From: Candidatus Schneewindia gallinarum
GTDB taxonomy: Bacteria > Bacillota > Clostridia > Oscillospirales > Ruminococcaceae
Direction: 5' to 3'
NCBI GenBank assembly: GCA_904420175.1
Contig: CAJFUF010000002.1
Span: 1 to 64,000 of the forward strand
Length of the DNA: 64,000 bases
How positions within the stretch are numbered: the stretch's first letter is position 1; every line of letters begins with the position of its first letter. A program made the translations under genes and the position numbers. Positions 43,995-52,705 of the stretch are shown piece after piece. Below the pieces are notes generated by a model. It was not told where the DNA came from and searched no databases. It worked only from the letters and a program-made list of their open reading frames with translations.

Positions 43995-44017
43995 ATTATA
44001 TCACAGCCGTCCCGTTT
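43995..44017 (-). promoter_or_regulatory. Predicted promoter of the sugar islet
   Basis: Minus-strand TATAAT (44000-43995) preceded by TGTGA (extended -10); a weak TTTTCA -35 lies 17 bp upstream. Confidence 0.55.
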
Positions 44018-44022
44018 TGAAA

Positions 44023-44054
44023 ACAAAAAGCGCGGCGATTCTTTCCGCGCTTTT
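44023..44054 (-). terminator. Terminator of the DapF-like gene
   Basis: Minus-strand AAAGCGCGG-AAAGAATCG-CCGCGCTTT followed by a T run, directly after the stop. Confidence 0.8.
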
Positions 44055-44056
44055 CC

Positions 44057-44806
44057 TTATATCTCCCTCTGTTTCTTTTCCGACAGGGCCACCGGGCCGC
44101 CGATTGTTCCAAAGTGCACGCTGCCGTCCTTTACCTCCACCTGTGCGGATATCAGCCCGCCCGGCTGGATAAAGCCGAAGCGGTGGTTTCCATCGCCTTG
44201 TTTCAGTGCCTGGAAGCACGCGAGGGCGAATGTTCCGGAACCACAGCTGCGCTCCCACACGGTGGTTTCCGTCCCCTTTACATAGACAACGGGCGTCATG
44301 TGCCGGCCATCCGTAAACAGCACGCCGGTGGCCTCCGGATGAAAACGGGCCTCCGCTGCGGCGATTAGCTGCTTTACCAACCCTTCGTTCGGTTTTTTGT
44401 CCTGCACAATCAGGTGAACGATCCCTTCAAATATCACGGCCGGTGTGCCATCCAAATCCCCAACCGCCTGCGGAAGGGGCATTTCCACCTGGGCGTCCGA
44501 TCCGGTCACGCTTACCTGAAGGGGATGCGAGCTGCCTGTGATTTCAATCGAAACCGCTTTTCTCCCCCGGCTGCACAGCAGGCCGAAGCTGCGTGCCGCG
44601 TTGCCGCAAAACTCTCCGCCCATCATTTCCAGCCGCGCCTCGCCGCCCAGTATGGAGGGCTTTACAAAACCCACCTGCTCCGCTTTCAGGGCCGGGTCAG
44701 CCAAAAAGTGCTCCGCCACCGGGACATACTGCTCCTTTGGCACATTGCTCAGCACAAATACCGTAATATTCCCCGCCGGGTCAGCCACCATGTAGTCCAG
44801 CTTCAC
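44057..44806 (-). CDS. DapF-superfamily amino-acid epimerase/racemase
   Basis: 249 residues from GTG 44806, chosen for the AGGAGG nine bases upstream and because MKLDYMVADPAGN aligns with the DapF N-terminus. Both catalytic Cys are present: GGEFCGNAARSFG and WERSCGSGTFA. The second motif differs from the usual ERGxGETxACGTG of DAP epimerase, so the substrate is likely another amino acid (the CntK/histidine racemase branch is one possibility). It stands alone between two terminators, with no lysine genes nearby. Confidence 0.82.
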   Translation of the reverse strand: MKLDYMVADPAGNITVFVLSNVPKEQYVPVAEHFLADPALKAEQVGFVKPSILGGEARLEMMGGEFCGNAARSFGLLCSRGRKAVSIEITGSSHPLQVSVTGSDAQVEMPLPQAVGDLDGTPAVIFEGIVHLIVQDKKPNEGLVKQLIAAAEARFHPEATGVLFTDGRHMTPVVYVKGTETTVWERSCGSGTFALACFQALKQGDGNHRFGFIQPGGLISAQVEVKDGSVHFGTIGGPVALSEKKQREI

Positions 44807-45001
44807 ACCATTTCCCCTCCTGTCCATTCTCTTCCCGGCCGCAGGCTTCCCGCCGGAGGCCGCATAGAACTGTCCGGTGAAGCACCGGCTGCCGCCATGT
44901 TATCACATCTTTTCCCGTCCTGTCAATCCAATTCCCCTCATATTATGGAAGGGTGCCGTGTAAAATGCCGTGCTGTGACGAAATATGGCGACGAATCTTT
45001 G

Positions 45002-45029
45002 TTGACAAATGCTGGACAGGATGTAAAAT
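45002..45029 (+). promoter_or_regulatory. Predicted promoter
   Basis: TTGACA (45002-45007), 16-bp spacer, TAAAAT (45024-45029), just upstream of the small gene at 45044. Confidence 0.65.
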
Positions 45030-45043
45030 ATAAAAGGAGAGGA

Positions 45044-45292
45044 GTGAGTATACCAATTATGAAGAAAATTATCAACAGAAAAACATACAATACGGATACG
45101 GCGGAGCAGCTGGGTCATTTGTGCATAGGGACCTTCGGGGACCCCGCAGGTTATGAGGAGATGCTGTTTAAAACCAAGTCCGGGAACTTTTTCCTGTACG
45201 GGGCCGGAGGCGCGGACAGTAAATATCCGCAGCAGGCCATTACCCCTGTTACAAAAAAGGAAGCGGATGCGTGGCTGAAAAATAACCAGTAG
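45044..45292 (+). CDS. Small conserved protein, unknown function
   Basis: 82 residues from GTG 45044 (AGGAG four bases upstream); the in-frame ATG 45059 would give 77 residues starting MKKIINRKTYNT, which looks like the conserved N-terminus. Features: KSGNFFLYGAGGADSKYPQQ and a Lys/Ala-rich helix at the end. Similar small proteins occur on mobile elements and in Clostridial genomes as hypotheticals, as I recall. Own promoter and strong terminator. Confidence 0.7.
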   Translation: MSIPIMKKIINRKTYNTDTAEQLGHLCIGTFGDPAGYEEMLFKTKSGNFFLYGAGGADSKYPQQAITPVTKKEADAWLKNNQ

Positions 45293-45302
45293 GTAAAGCA
45301 AA

Positions 45303-45357
45303 CAGAAAGAGAGGCCGGAGACGCCGCAGGCGCTCCCCGGCCTCTCTTTCTGTTTTA
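45303..45357 (+). terminator. Terminator
   Basis: Long hairpin CAGAAAGAGAGGCCGG / CCGGCCTCTCTTTCTG around a GC-rich loop, followed by TTTT. Confidence 0.85.
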
Positions 45358-45466
45358 CAGGCGCACGCTTTGCAAAGACGGCGCGCAAGAGCAATTCCCA
45401 TCTACCTATTTTTTCTGTTTTGTGGTATGATAGTAAGGTATTACGCAGAAAAGGAGCGAAAAGACC

Positions 45467-45823
45467 ATGAAAGGACATTTAAAGGAACATGGTATTATCG
45501 CATGTGTCTATCTTGTGCTGTTTTATGCGCTGCCGGGGATTCTGCTTCTGGTGGATGCAGAGCTGATGGACCGTGCCGCACCGGTGCTGGTGTTGGTATT
45601 CAACAGCCTGTCCGTGCTGATTTTAAGTAACTTCTCCACACGCAACTACGGCTTTCACATCCTGCCGTTGTTCATTCCCTGCCTGCTGTTTTTGCCCAGC
45701 GCCTTTTTGTTTTACGCTGAATTGCAGTACGCCTATCTGTTCAGCATGTTCTATCTAATCGCCGGCCTGATGGGCGCCATTATTGCAGAACTGATGCGCA
45801 AAAGGGACATTCACATTCTTTAG
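45467..45823 (+). CDS. Small membrane protein, unknown
   Basis: 118 residues with four hydrophobic segments (about 8-28, 37-54, 62-80, 87-108) and a basic C-terminus MRKRDIHIL. RBS AAAGGAG; an extended -10 (TGGTATGAT, 45423-45431) precedes it. No family recognised. It is followed after 15 bp by a GNAT gene, tdk and asnA on the same strand and may be co-transcribed. Confidence 0.75.
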   Translation: MKGHLKEHGIIACVYLVLFYALPGILLLVDAELMDRAAPVLVLVFNSLSVLILSNFSTRNYGFHILPLFIPCLLFLPSAFLFYAELQYAYLFSMFYLIAGLMGAIIAELMRKRDIHIL

Positions 45824-45838
45824 AAAAGGAGTTTTCTC

Positions 45839-46282
45839 ATGATTCGACCGCTGCAACCCTCCGACCGGGAGCTGTTTTTAGAACTGACCAAGGAATTTTA
45901 CCACTCCCCTGCGGTGCTGCACGAGGTGCCGGAACAGTACTTTGTCAACAATTTTGAGGAGGCGCTGTCCGAAAGCCCCTACTTAAAAGGTTACATCCTG
46001 GAACTTGATGGAAAGCCCGTCGGCTTTGCCCTGCTTGCTTTCACCTATGTTGCGGAAGTGGGCGGACGACAGGTAATGATTGAGGAAATCTACCTGCGGG
46101 AAGAGGCGCGCGGCGCCGGGCTGGGGCAGGAATTTTTCCGTTTTGTGGAACAGTCATTTCCCGACTGCCGCCGTCAGCGGCTGGAAGTTACGCCGGAAAA
46201 TGAGGGGGCCAGACGGCTGTATGGACGGCTGGGCTTCCAGACTCTCGGCTACCTGCAAATGGTGAAGGATCGGGAGGAATAG
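45839..46282 (+). CDS. GNAT-family N-acetyltransferase
   Basis: 147 residues with EEIYLREEARGAGLGQEFF (acetyl-CoA loop R-G-A-G-L-G) and the C-terminal ENEGARRLYGRLGF. Typical single-domain GNAT; substrate unknown. Located 2 bp upstream of the thymidine kinase start, so translation is coupled. Confidence 0.9.
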   Translation: MIRPLQPSDRELFLELTKEFYHSPAVLHEVPEQYFVNNFEEALSESPYLKGYILELDGKPVGFALLAFTYVAEVGGRQVMIEEIYLREEARGAGLGQEFFRFVEQSFPDCRRQRLEVTPENEGARRLYGRLGFQTLGYLQMVKDREE

Positions 46283-46284
46283 CC

Positions 46285-46869
46285 GTGGCCAAGCTGTATT
46301 TCCGTTACGGCGTCATGGGCAGCAGTAAGACGGCCGGGGCGTTAATGGTCAAATATAATTATGAGGAGCGCGGCCAGAAGGTGCTGCTGCTGAAGCCTGC
46401 GGTGGACACAAGGGAAGCGCCGGACAAAATCGTTTCCCGCAGCGGGCTGTGGGCGCCCTGCCGGCTGTTCGATGAAATCTACCGGCTGGATGTGCGGGAC
46501 TTCGACTGTGTGATTGTGGACGAGGCACAGTTTTTGACAAAGCAGCAGGTACGTTATCTGTGCCGTGTGGTGGACGAGTACGGCGTTCCCGTTATTGCCT
46601 ACGGCCTGCGGGCCGACTTCAAGGGCGAGCTGTTTGAGGGCAGCCAGTGGCTGCTTGCATGGGCGGACGCCATAGAGGAGGTTAAAACCATCTGCTGGTG
46701 TGGGAAAAAGGCCACCTTCAACGCGCGGTATAAGGACGGAAAGGTGCTGCGCGACGGGGAGCAGGTGCTGATTGGCGCCAACGACCAGTACACCAGCCTG
46801 TGCCGCAGGCATTATTATGAAGGAAACCTCGGGCCGGGGCAACGCACCGGCCGCCAAAGCGATAAGTAA
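46285..46869 (+). CDS. tdk: Thymidine kinase
   Basis: 194 residues starting at GTG 46285. P-loop-like GVMGSSKTAGAL, Walker B VIVDEAQFL, lid-type IAYGLRADFKGELF, zinc site CWCGKKA and C-terminal CRRH. This is a type II (TK1-like) enzyme that salvages thymidine to dTMP. It is 12 bp upstream of asnA. Confidence 0.96.
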   Translation: MAKLYFRYGVMGSSKTAGALMVKYNYEERGQKVLLLKPAVDTREAPDKIVSRSGLWAPCRLFDEIYRLDVRDFDCVIVDEAQFLTKQQVRYLCRVVDEYGVPVIAYGLRADFKGELFEGSQWLLAWADAIEEVKTICWCGKKATFNARYKDGKVLRDGEQVLIGANDQYTSLCRRHYYEGNLGPGQRTGRQSDK

Positions 46870-46881
46870 AGGAGACTGCGT

Positions 46882-47892
46882 ATGGACAACTTTCGGATTC
46901 CGGCGGATTACCATTCCTCTCTGGATATTAAAAACACCCAGGCCGCCATTAAAAAGGTAAAGGATTTTTTTGAAACCGCACTGGCTCAGGCCCTGAACCT
47001 GACGCGGGTCAGCGCGCCGCTGTTTGTGACGCAAAGCAGCGGTATCAATGACAACCTCAACGGGGTGGAGCGCATGGTGCACTTCACCATCAAGGAGGAT
47101 CCGTCTGAGACGCTGGAAATCGTCAATTCCCTTGCCAAGTGGAAGCGGTATGCGCTGGGCGCCTACGGCTTCCTGCCCGGGGAGGGGCTGTATACAGACA
47201 TGAATGCCATCCGCCGGGATGAGGAACTGGACAACATCCATTCCATCTATGTGGATCAGTGGGACTGGGAGAAGGTAATCCGTAAGGAGGACCGCAACAT
47301 GCAGACCCTGATGGACACGGTGAAGCGCCTGTACGGTGTGTTCAAGGACACGGAGGCATTTGTACACCGGGAGTACCCCTCCATCCCCATCAGCCTGCCG
47401 GAGGACATCACCTTTATGACCACGCAGGAGTTGGAGGATCACTTCCCTGCCCTCAGCCCCAAGGAGCGTGAGGACATTGTGTGCAAGCAGTACGGCGCCG
47501 TATTCCTTATGCAGATTGGCGGCGAGCTGGAGTCCGGCATCAAGCATGACGGCCGTAGCCCCGACTATGACGACTGGAAGCTGAACGGCGATATTCTGTT
47601 CTACTCCCCCCTGTTCGACCGGGCATTTGAGATGTCCTCCATGGGGATCCGTGTGGATGAGGAGACGCTTGCACGCCAGCTGACCCTTGCCGGCTGTGAG
47701 GAGCGGAGGGAACTGCCCTTCCACCAGCAGCTGCTGAAGGCACAGCTTCCCTATTCCATCGGCGGCGGCATTGGCCAGTCGCGTATCTGCATGTTCTTTT
47801 TGAACAAGGCGCACATCGGTGAGGTGCAGTGCTCCTACTGGCCGGAGGAGATGCGGGAAAAGCTGGCAAAGCAAAACGTCCATCTGCTGTAA
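46882..47892 (+). CDS. asnA: Aspartate-ammonia ligase (AsnA)
   Basis: 336 residues, standard length. Class II aaRS-like fold: LTRVSAPLFVTQSSGINDNLNG, HSIYVDQWDWEKVI, and the C-terminal SIGGGIGQSRICMFFL. It makes asparagine from aspartate and ammonia with ATP. RBS AAAGGAG. Its presence together with a tRNA-dependent Asn route (gatCAB-aspS) shows two ways to Asn in one genome. Confidence 0.97.
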   Translation: MDNFRIPADYHSSLDIKNTQAAIKKVKDFFETALAQALNLTRVSAPLFVTQSSGINDNLNGVERMVHFTIKEDPSETLEIVNSLAKWKRYALGAYGFLPGEGLYTDMNAIRRDEELDNIHSIYVDQWDWEKVIRKEDRNMQTLMDTVKRLYGVFKDTEAFVHREYPSIPISLPEDITFMTTQELEDHFPALSPKEREDIVCKQYGAVFLMQIGGELESGIKHDGRSPDYDDWKLNGDILFYSPLFDRAFEMSSMGIRVDEETLARQLTLAGCEERRELPFHQQLLKAQLPYSIGGGIGQSRICMFFLNKAHIGEVQCSYWPEEMREKLAKQNVHLL

Positions 47893-47907
47893 ATTTACAA
47901 AAAATTA

Positions 47908-47945
47908 ACAGGGCACCGCCGGAAATGGGCGGTGTCCTTCTATCT
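47908..47945 (+). terminator. Probable terminator after asnA
   Basis: Hairpin GGCACCGCC-GGAAATG-GGCGGTGTCC followed by TTCTATCTT, a weak T tract. Confidence 0.55.
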
Positions 47946-47961
47946 TCCCGCCTGCCTGTGT

Positions 47962-47969
47962 GGTATAAT
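47962..47969 (+). promoter_or_regulatory. Extended -10 promoter of the carboxypeptidase operon
   Basis: TGGTATAAT (extended -10) about 41 bp upstream of the TTG start; no clear -35. Confidence 0.55.
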
Positions 47970-48009
47970 AGATAGAACAGATAGAATAAGAAAGGCCGGT
48001 GTATCTCTT

Positions 48010-48798
48010 TTGAAAAAATCTGTGGTTTTACTGATCATTTTACTTTTCCTGTGCGGCCTGCTGCCCGCCTGTGGAACAGACGGCGGCATCGGGTCGGACA
48101 GTGGATCCGCATCTGATACCGCGGACATTTCCTCCAGCGGGAGTGAGAGCAGTTCTTCCAGTTCAACGGGACAGGGCAGCTCTTCCAGCCAGCAATCCTC
48201 CTCTTCCGGGTCCTCCACATCGACAGCTACGCCTGCGGATGGCAGCTGGAACCTGATTCTTGTCAACAGCAAGTATCTGCTGCCCGACAACTTTACCGTT
48301 TCCCTTGCGTATATCGGCGCTTACCGGGTGGACGAACGCATTAAAGAGCCGCTGCAGGACATGATTGCCGCGGCCAAGGCGGACGGCGTTGAGCTGATGC
48401 TGTCCTCCGCCTACCGGACAAAGGAAAAATCCGCAGAGCTGTATGCCGCGCAGGTTGAAAAATGGAAAAAGACCGGTCTGTCGCAGGCAGAGGCAGAGGC
48501 GGAGGCCGCCAAGTGGGTGGCTCCTCTCGGAACGAGCGAGCACCACACCGGGCTTGCGGTGGATCTTGTGACACCGACCCATCAGGTGATGGATCACGCG
48601 TTTGCCGACACGGAGGCAGCCAAATGGATGAAGGCCCACTGCGCTGAATATGGTTTCATTCTGCGCTACCCTGAGGATAAGCAGGATATCACCGGCATCA
48701 CCTTTGAGCCGTGGCATTTCCGCTATGTCGGAGTGAAGGACGCAAAGGCCATCATGTCCGCTGGGCTGTGCCTTGAAGAATATCTCGGAAAGTATTAG
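48010..48798 (+). CDS. VanY-type D-alanyl-D-alanine carboxypeptidase lipoprotein (M15B)
   Basis: 262 residues from TTG 48010, placed at the start of the lipoprotein signal (LPACG, lipobox Cys). A long Ser-rich linker (about 35-78) leads to the M15B domain with SAYRTKEKSAELY, SEHHTGLAVDL (H and D zinc ligands) and FEPWHFRYVG (catalytic and zinc His). It trims the terminal D-Ala from peptidoglycan stems outside the cell. It is 16 bp upstream of an ABC ATPase gene on the same strand. Confidence 0.9.
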   Translation: MKKSVVLLIILLFLCGLLPACGTDGGIGSDSGSASDTADISSSGSESSSSSSTGQGSSSSQQSSSSGSSTSTATPADGSWNLILVNSKYLLPDNFTVSLAYIGAYRVDERIKEPLQDMIAAAKADGVELMLSSAYRTKEKSAELYAAQVEKWKKTGLSQAEAEAEAAKWVAPLGTSEHHTGLAVDLVTPTHQVMDHAFADTEAAKWMKAHCAEYGFILRYPEDKQDITGITFEPWHFRYVGVKDAKAIMSAGLCLEEYLGKY

Positions 48799-48814
48799 GA
48801 CGTGGAGGCAAGCC

Positions 48815-49516
48815 ATGAGTTATGTAGAATTTCACGACGTTACAAAATGCTATCATGTGGGGCAGGTGGATATCCATGCCCTGTCAGGTGTCAGCTTTAC
48901 GGTTGAAAAGGGAGAATTTGTCGTTATTGTCGGCCCCTCCGGCGCAGGAAAGACCACGCTGCTGAACATTCTCGGCGGGATGGACGCCTGCGACAGCGGC
49001 ACCATCCTGCTGGATGGGAAGGAGGTCAGCGGATACTCCCAGAAGGAGCTGACCACCTACCGGCGGTACGATGTAGGGTTTGTGTTCCAGTTTTACAACC
49101 TTGTGAACAACCTCACCGCCAGGGAAAATGTGGAGCTGGCCTCGGAAATCTGCACCCATCCGCTTAATCCGGACGTTGTGCTGGATGAGGTGGGGTTGGC
49201 GGACCGGAAGGACAATTTCCCCTCCCAGCTGTCCGGCGGTGAACAGCAGCGTGTGGCCATTGCTCGCGCCCTTGCCAAAAACCCAAAGCTGCTTCTGTGC
49301 GACGAGCCCACTGGCGCCCTTGATTACAACACAGGCAAGGCCATTTTGAAGCTGCTGCAGGACACCTGCCGTAACATGAACACCACCGTCATCGTGATCA
49401 CCCACAACTCCGCCCTGACTGCCATGGCGGACCGGGTCATCAAAGTAAAAAACGGGACCATCTCCTCTGTCACTCTCAATCCGGATCCCCTGCCGGTAGA
49501 AAGGATTGAATGGTAG
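48815..49516 (+). CDS. ABC transporter ATP-binding protein (MacB/LolD type)
   Basis: 233 residues from ATG 48815 (GGAGG six bases upstream). Walker [11 protein letters not shown] loop VFQFYNL, signature LSGGEQQR, Walker [14 protein letters not shown] loop VIVITHN. It belongs to the mechanotransmission class that partners FtsX-fold permeases, here the next gene, which it abuts directly with no gap. Confidence 0.94.
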   Translation: MSYVEFHDVTKCYHVGQVDIHALSGVSFTVEKGEFVVIVGPSGAGKTTLLNILGGMDACDSGTILLDGKEVSGYSQKELTTYRRYDVGFVFQFYNLVNNLTARENVELASEICTHPLNPDVVLDEVGLADRKDNFPSQLSGGEQQRVAIARALAKNPKLLLCDEPTGALDYNTGKAILKLLQDTCRNMNTTVIVITHNSALTAMADRVIKVKNGTISSVTLNPDPLPVERIEW

Positions 49517-52500
49517 ATGAGAAAACCTCTGTTCAAGGACTTCTTCCGTGAACTGCGCCACACGCTGGGCCGATTTATGGCCATTTTCGGCATTGTGGCG
49601 CTGGGTGTGGGGTTCTTCGCAGGACTGAAGGCCACCAGCCCGGACATGAACCACACGGGCGACGTCTATTTTGACAACAACGGCCTGTATGATGTATATC
49701 TGCTGTCCACCATGGGCTTTACACAGGAGGATATTGACGCCATCCGCGGTGTGGACGGGGTCAGTTCGCTGATGCCCGCCTACAATGCGGATGTCATCAT
49801 CGAGAAAGACGAGTCGGAAGCAGTGCTTCGCCTGCACAGCATCCCGCTTTCGGAGGACGGCCAGACAGCCGGCGGTGAAATCAACCTGCCGGTGCTGAAG
49901 GAGGGACGCTTTCCCCAAAAAAGCGGCGAGTGCGTGGTGGACAGCTACCAGTTACACAGCCTGCAGCTGGAGGTGGGCGACACCTTTACCCTGTCTGAAA
50001 AAACGGGGCAGGACACGCTGGACGGACTGAAAACCCACACCTATACGGTGGTGGGCGTTGTGGATTCCCCCATGTATATCAGCTTGACACGGGGCAACAC
50101 CTCCATCGGCAACGGAAGTATTGATTACTTTGTTCTTATCCCCGAAGTCGATTTTGACATGCCGGTGTACACTGAGGTGTACGCCCTGCTGGAGGGTGCA
50201 AAAGAACTGGACAGCTTCTCAGACGAATATGACCAGTTTGTGGATGAAAAAACGACCCTGTTTGAGGACCTGGGGGCTGAGCGGTGCGACATTCGCTACC
50301 GTGAAATCACCGATGAGGCGCGCCAGCAGATTGCGGACACGCAGCAGGAGATTGAGGACGGTCAGAAAGAACTGGACAGCCAGCTGGCGGAGGCGGAGTC
50401 CACCCTCAACGCAAAGGAAAAGGAGCTCAGTGACGGACAGCAGCAGTTGGAGGCTGCGCGGGATACGCTTGCCGAGAAGCAGGCGGAACTGAACAGCGGG
50501 CAGCAGCAGTACGAGGCCGGCCTTGCAGAATTGGAGGCAAACCGCACCTCCATGGCGGAGCAGAAACAACTGCTGGATGAGATGAAAGCCGGAATCGACT
50601 CCGGCCGCGCAGACTATCAGGAAGGCCTGAAGCAGGCAGACCAGTTGGAACAGATGGGACAGGTGGAAGCCGCAGAGAAGCTGCGTGCCCAGCTTGCCCT
50701 GATGGATCAAAAGCTGACGGAAATGGAGCAGCAGTACAGCGGCTACATGGCCGAATATGAGGCGGGCCTTCAGCAGTTTGAGGCTGCCGAGCAAACACTG
50801 CAGCAGACTGCCGAACAGCTGAAAAACGGCTGGAACGAAATTTCCGCCGCCTCTGCTGTGCTGGATGAAACGCAGGCAGAGCTGGAAAGCGGCCGCAGCC
50901 AGCTGGACGCCGCGTGGGAAGAGTACCGCACGCAGAAAGCGGAAGGGCAACAGAAGCTGGACGACGCCCGCGCTGAGGTGGAGGATGCCGAGGCGGAGCT
51001 TGCCAAAGTTTCCCGGCCGGAATGGTATGTGTTGGATCGTGATATGAACGTGGGTGTAGCCAGCTTCCAGCAGGATGTGGAACGGGTTGACCGGGTCGCC
51101 GTGGTGTTCCCGGTGTTCTTCTTCCTTGTGGCGGCGCTGGTATGCCTGACCACCATGACACGCATGGTGGAAGAACAGCGTGTGCAAATTGGTACCATGA
51201 AGGCCCTTGGATACAGCAAAGCTGCCATCTCCATGAAGTATCTCTACTATGCGGCGCTGGCCGGCGTGCTGGGCAGCATTGCGGGCCTTACAGTGGGATA
51301 TTTTATATTCCCCACCGTTATCTGGAACGCCTATACCATGATGTACACCATGCCCCCTATCATCATTGAGTTCAATATCCCTTATGCCGTAATCTCCTCC
51401 GCAGCGGCGCTGATATGCACGCTGGTGTCCACTTTTGCCGCCGTGTATGCGGAGCTGGCCTCCACCCCGGCGGCCCTCATGCGGCCGAAGGCCCCCAAGG
51501 CGGGCAAGCGGGTTATTTTTGAACGGATTGGCCCGCTGTGGCGCAGGCTGAGCTTCACCAAAAAGGTGACGCTGCGCAACCTGATGCGTTACAAAAAGCG
51601 GTTTTTTATGACGGTTCTCGGCGTCGGCGGCTGTACGGCCCTGATGCTGGCCGGATTCGGGCTGAAGGATTCCATCGGCGACATTATTACCAAACAGTAT
51701 GATGAAATTTATAACTATTCCGTTATTGGCACGCTGTCTGAGCCCGTAACCGGGCGTGACGGGCTGGATGCGTCCGCTGTCTCGGACAGCCGCATTGAAA
51801 ACAGTATGCTGAGTTTACAGGAAGCCCACGACGTCTACAGCGACACCGCCATGGTCAGCACCTATCTGTTTGTCCCGGAAAACACCGAGCTGCTGGGCCA
51901 GTTCATCAACCTGCGCACCCGGGTGGGGCATGAAGCGCTGGAGATGCCGGATGAGAACGGCGTGGTCATCTCTGAAAAAATGGCAAAGCTGCTGAATGTG
52001 GGGGTGGGCGACACCATCCGTGTGGAAAGAGATGACAGAGTAAGGGTTCCGCTGACCATCAACGGGATTTGTGAAAACTACGTCTATCATTATCTCTACA
52101 TCTCCCCCGAACTGTATGAACAGCAATTTGGCGCTGCGCCGGAGTTCTCCACTGTGAATATGATGCTGCAGGACGGTATGACGGATGAGGACGAGGACGC
52201 TTTTGCGGAAAGTCTGCTGGAAAACAGCAGCTATACCTCCGTCTCGTTTACAAGCGACACCGGCAAGGCTTTTTCCGATGTGCTAACCAGCCTGGACGCC
52301 GTTATTCTGGTGCTGATTGTGTGCTCTGCTCTGCTAAGCTATGTTGTGCTGTACAACCTGACCAACATCAATGTCACTGAGCGGCTGAGAGAAATTGCCA
52401 CGATTAAAGTGCTCGGCTTCTACGACCGGGAAGTAGCCGCGTATGTGTACCGTGAAAATCTGCTACTTACCCTTATCGGCACGGTGGCGGGCCTTGTCAT

Positions 52501-52693
52501 CGGCGTTTTCCTGCACGCCTTTGTGGTCGATACCGCAGAAGTGGACATTGTGATGTTCGGCAGGGATATCAAGCTGCTCAGCTTTGTTCTCAGCGTTGTG
52601 CTGACAATGGTCTTTGCCGCGCTGGTGGATGTTGTGATGTACCGAAAACTGAAAAACATCAGTATGGTGGAATCGTTGAAAAGTGTGGAATAG
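49517..52693 (+). CDS. Large FtsX-fold ABC permease with extracellular coiled coil
   Basis: 1058 residues. N-terminal helix (about 17-37), an extracellular domain (about 45-255), a long coiled coil (about 260-500, Gln/Glu/Ala-rich with QQLEAARDTLAEKQAEL-like heptads), then an FtsX domain with three helices (about 518-660), a further extracellular region (about 720-920) and a last FtsX helix bundle (about 930-1050) with LREIATIKVLGFYDREV. Such proteins act in envelope signalling or lipoprotein/peptide handling. Operon with the VanY-like enzyme. Confidence 0.93.
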   Translation: MRKPLFKDFFRELRHTLGRFMAIFGIVALGVGFFAGLKATSPDMNHTGDVYFDNNGLYDVYLLSTMGFTQEDIDAIRGVDGVSSLMPAYNADVIIEKDESEAVLRLHSIPLSEDGQTAGGEINLPVLKEGRFPQKSGECVVDSYQLHSLQLEVGDTFTLSEKTGQDTLDGLKTHTYTVVGVVDSPMYISLTRGNTSIGNGSIDYFVLIPEVDFDMPVYTEVYALLEGAKELDSFSDEYDQFVDEKTTLFEDLGAERCDIRYREITDEARQQIADTQQEIEDGQKELDSQLAEAESTLNAKEKELSDGQQQLEAARDTLAEKQAELNSGQQQYEAGLAELEANRTSMAEQKQLLDEMKAGIDSGRADYQEGLKQADQLEQMGQVEAAEKLRAQLALMDQKLTEMEQQYSGYMAEYEAGLQQFEAAEQTLQQTAEQLKNGWNEISAASAVLDETQAELESGRSQLDAAWEEYRTQKAEGQQKLDDARAEVEDAEAELAKVSRPEWYVLDRDMNVGVASFQQDVERVDRVAVVFPVFFFLVAALVCLTTMTRMVEEQRVQIGTMKALGYSKAAISMKYLYYAALAGVLGSIAGLTVGYFIFPTVIWNAYTMMYTMPPIIIEFNIPYAVISSAAALICTLVSTFAAVYAELASTPAALMRPKAPKAGKRVIFERIGPLWRRLSFTKKVTLRNLMRYKKRFFMTVLGVGGCTALMLAGFGLKDSIGDIITKQYDEIYNYSVIGTLSEPVTGRDGLDASAVSDSRIENSMLSLQEAHDVYSDTAMVSTYLFVPENTELLGQFINLRTRVGHEALEMPDENGVVISEKMAKLLNVGVGDTIRVERDDRVRVPLTINGICENYVYHYLYISPELYEQQFGAAPEFSTVNMMLQDGMTDEDEDAFAESLLENSSYTSVSFTSDTGKAFSDVLTSLDAVILVLIVCSALLSYVVLYNLTNINVTERLREIATIKVLGFYDREVAAYVYRENLLLTLIGTVAGLVIGVFLHAFVVDTAEVDIVMFGRDIKLLSFVLSVVLTMVFAALVDVVMYRKLKNISMVESLKSVE

Positions 52694-52705
52694 GAGGTAT
52701 TCCGT

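Noticed and set aside
46342-47883. 513-residue minus-strand open frame opposite tdk and asnA
   Set aside because: It lies antisense to two well-conserved enzymes, has low-complexity composition and no RBS; it is a GC-rich shadow frame.
48884-49918. 344-residue minus-strand open frame opposite the ABC ATPase
   Set aside because: Antisense shadow of the ABC genes with no independent support.
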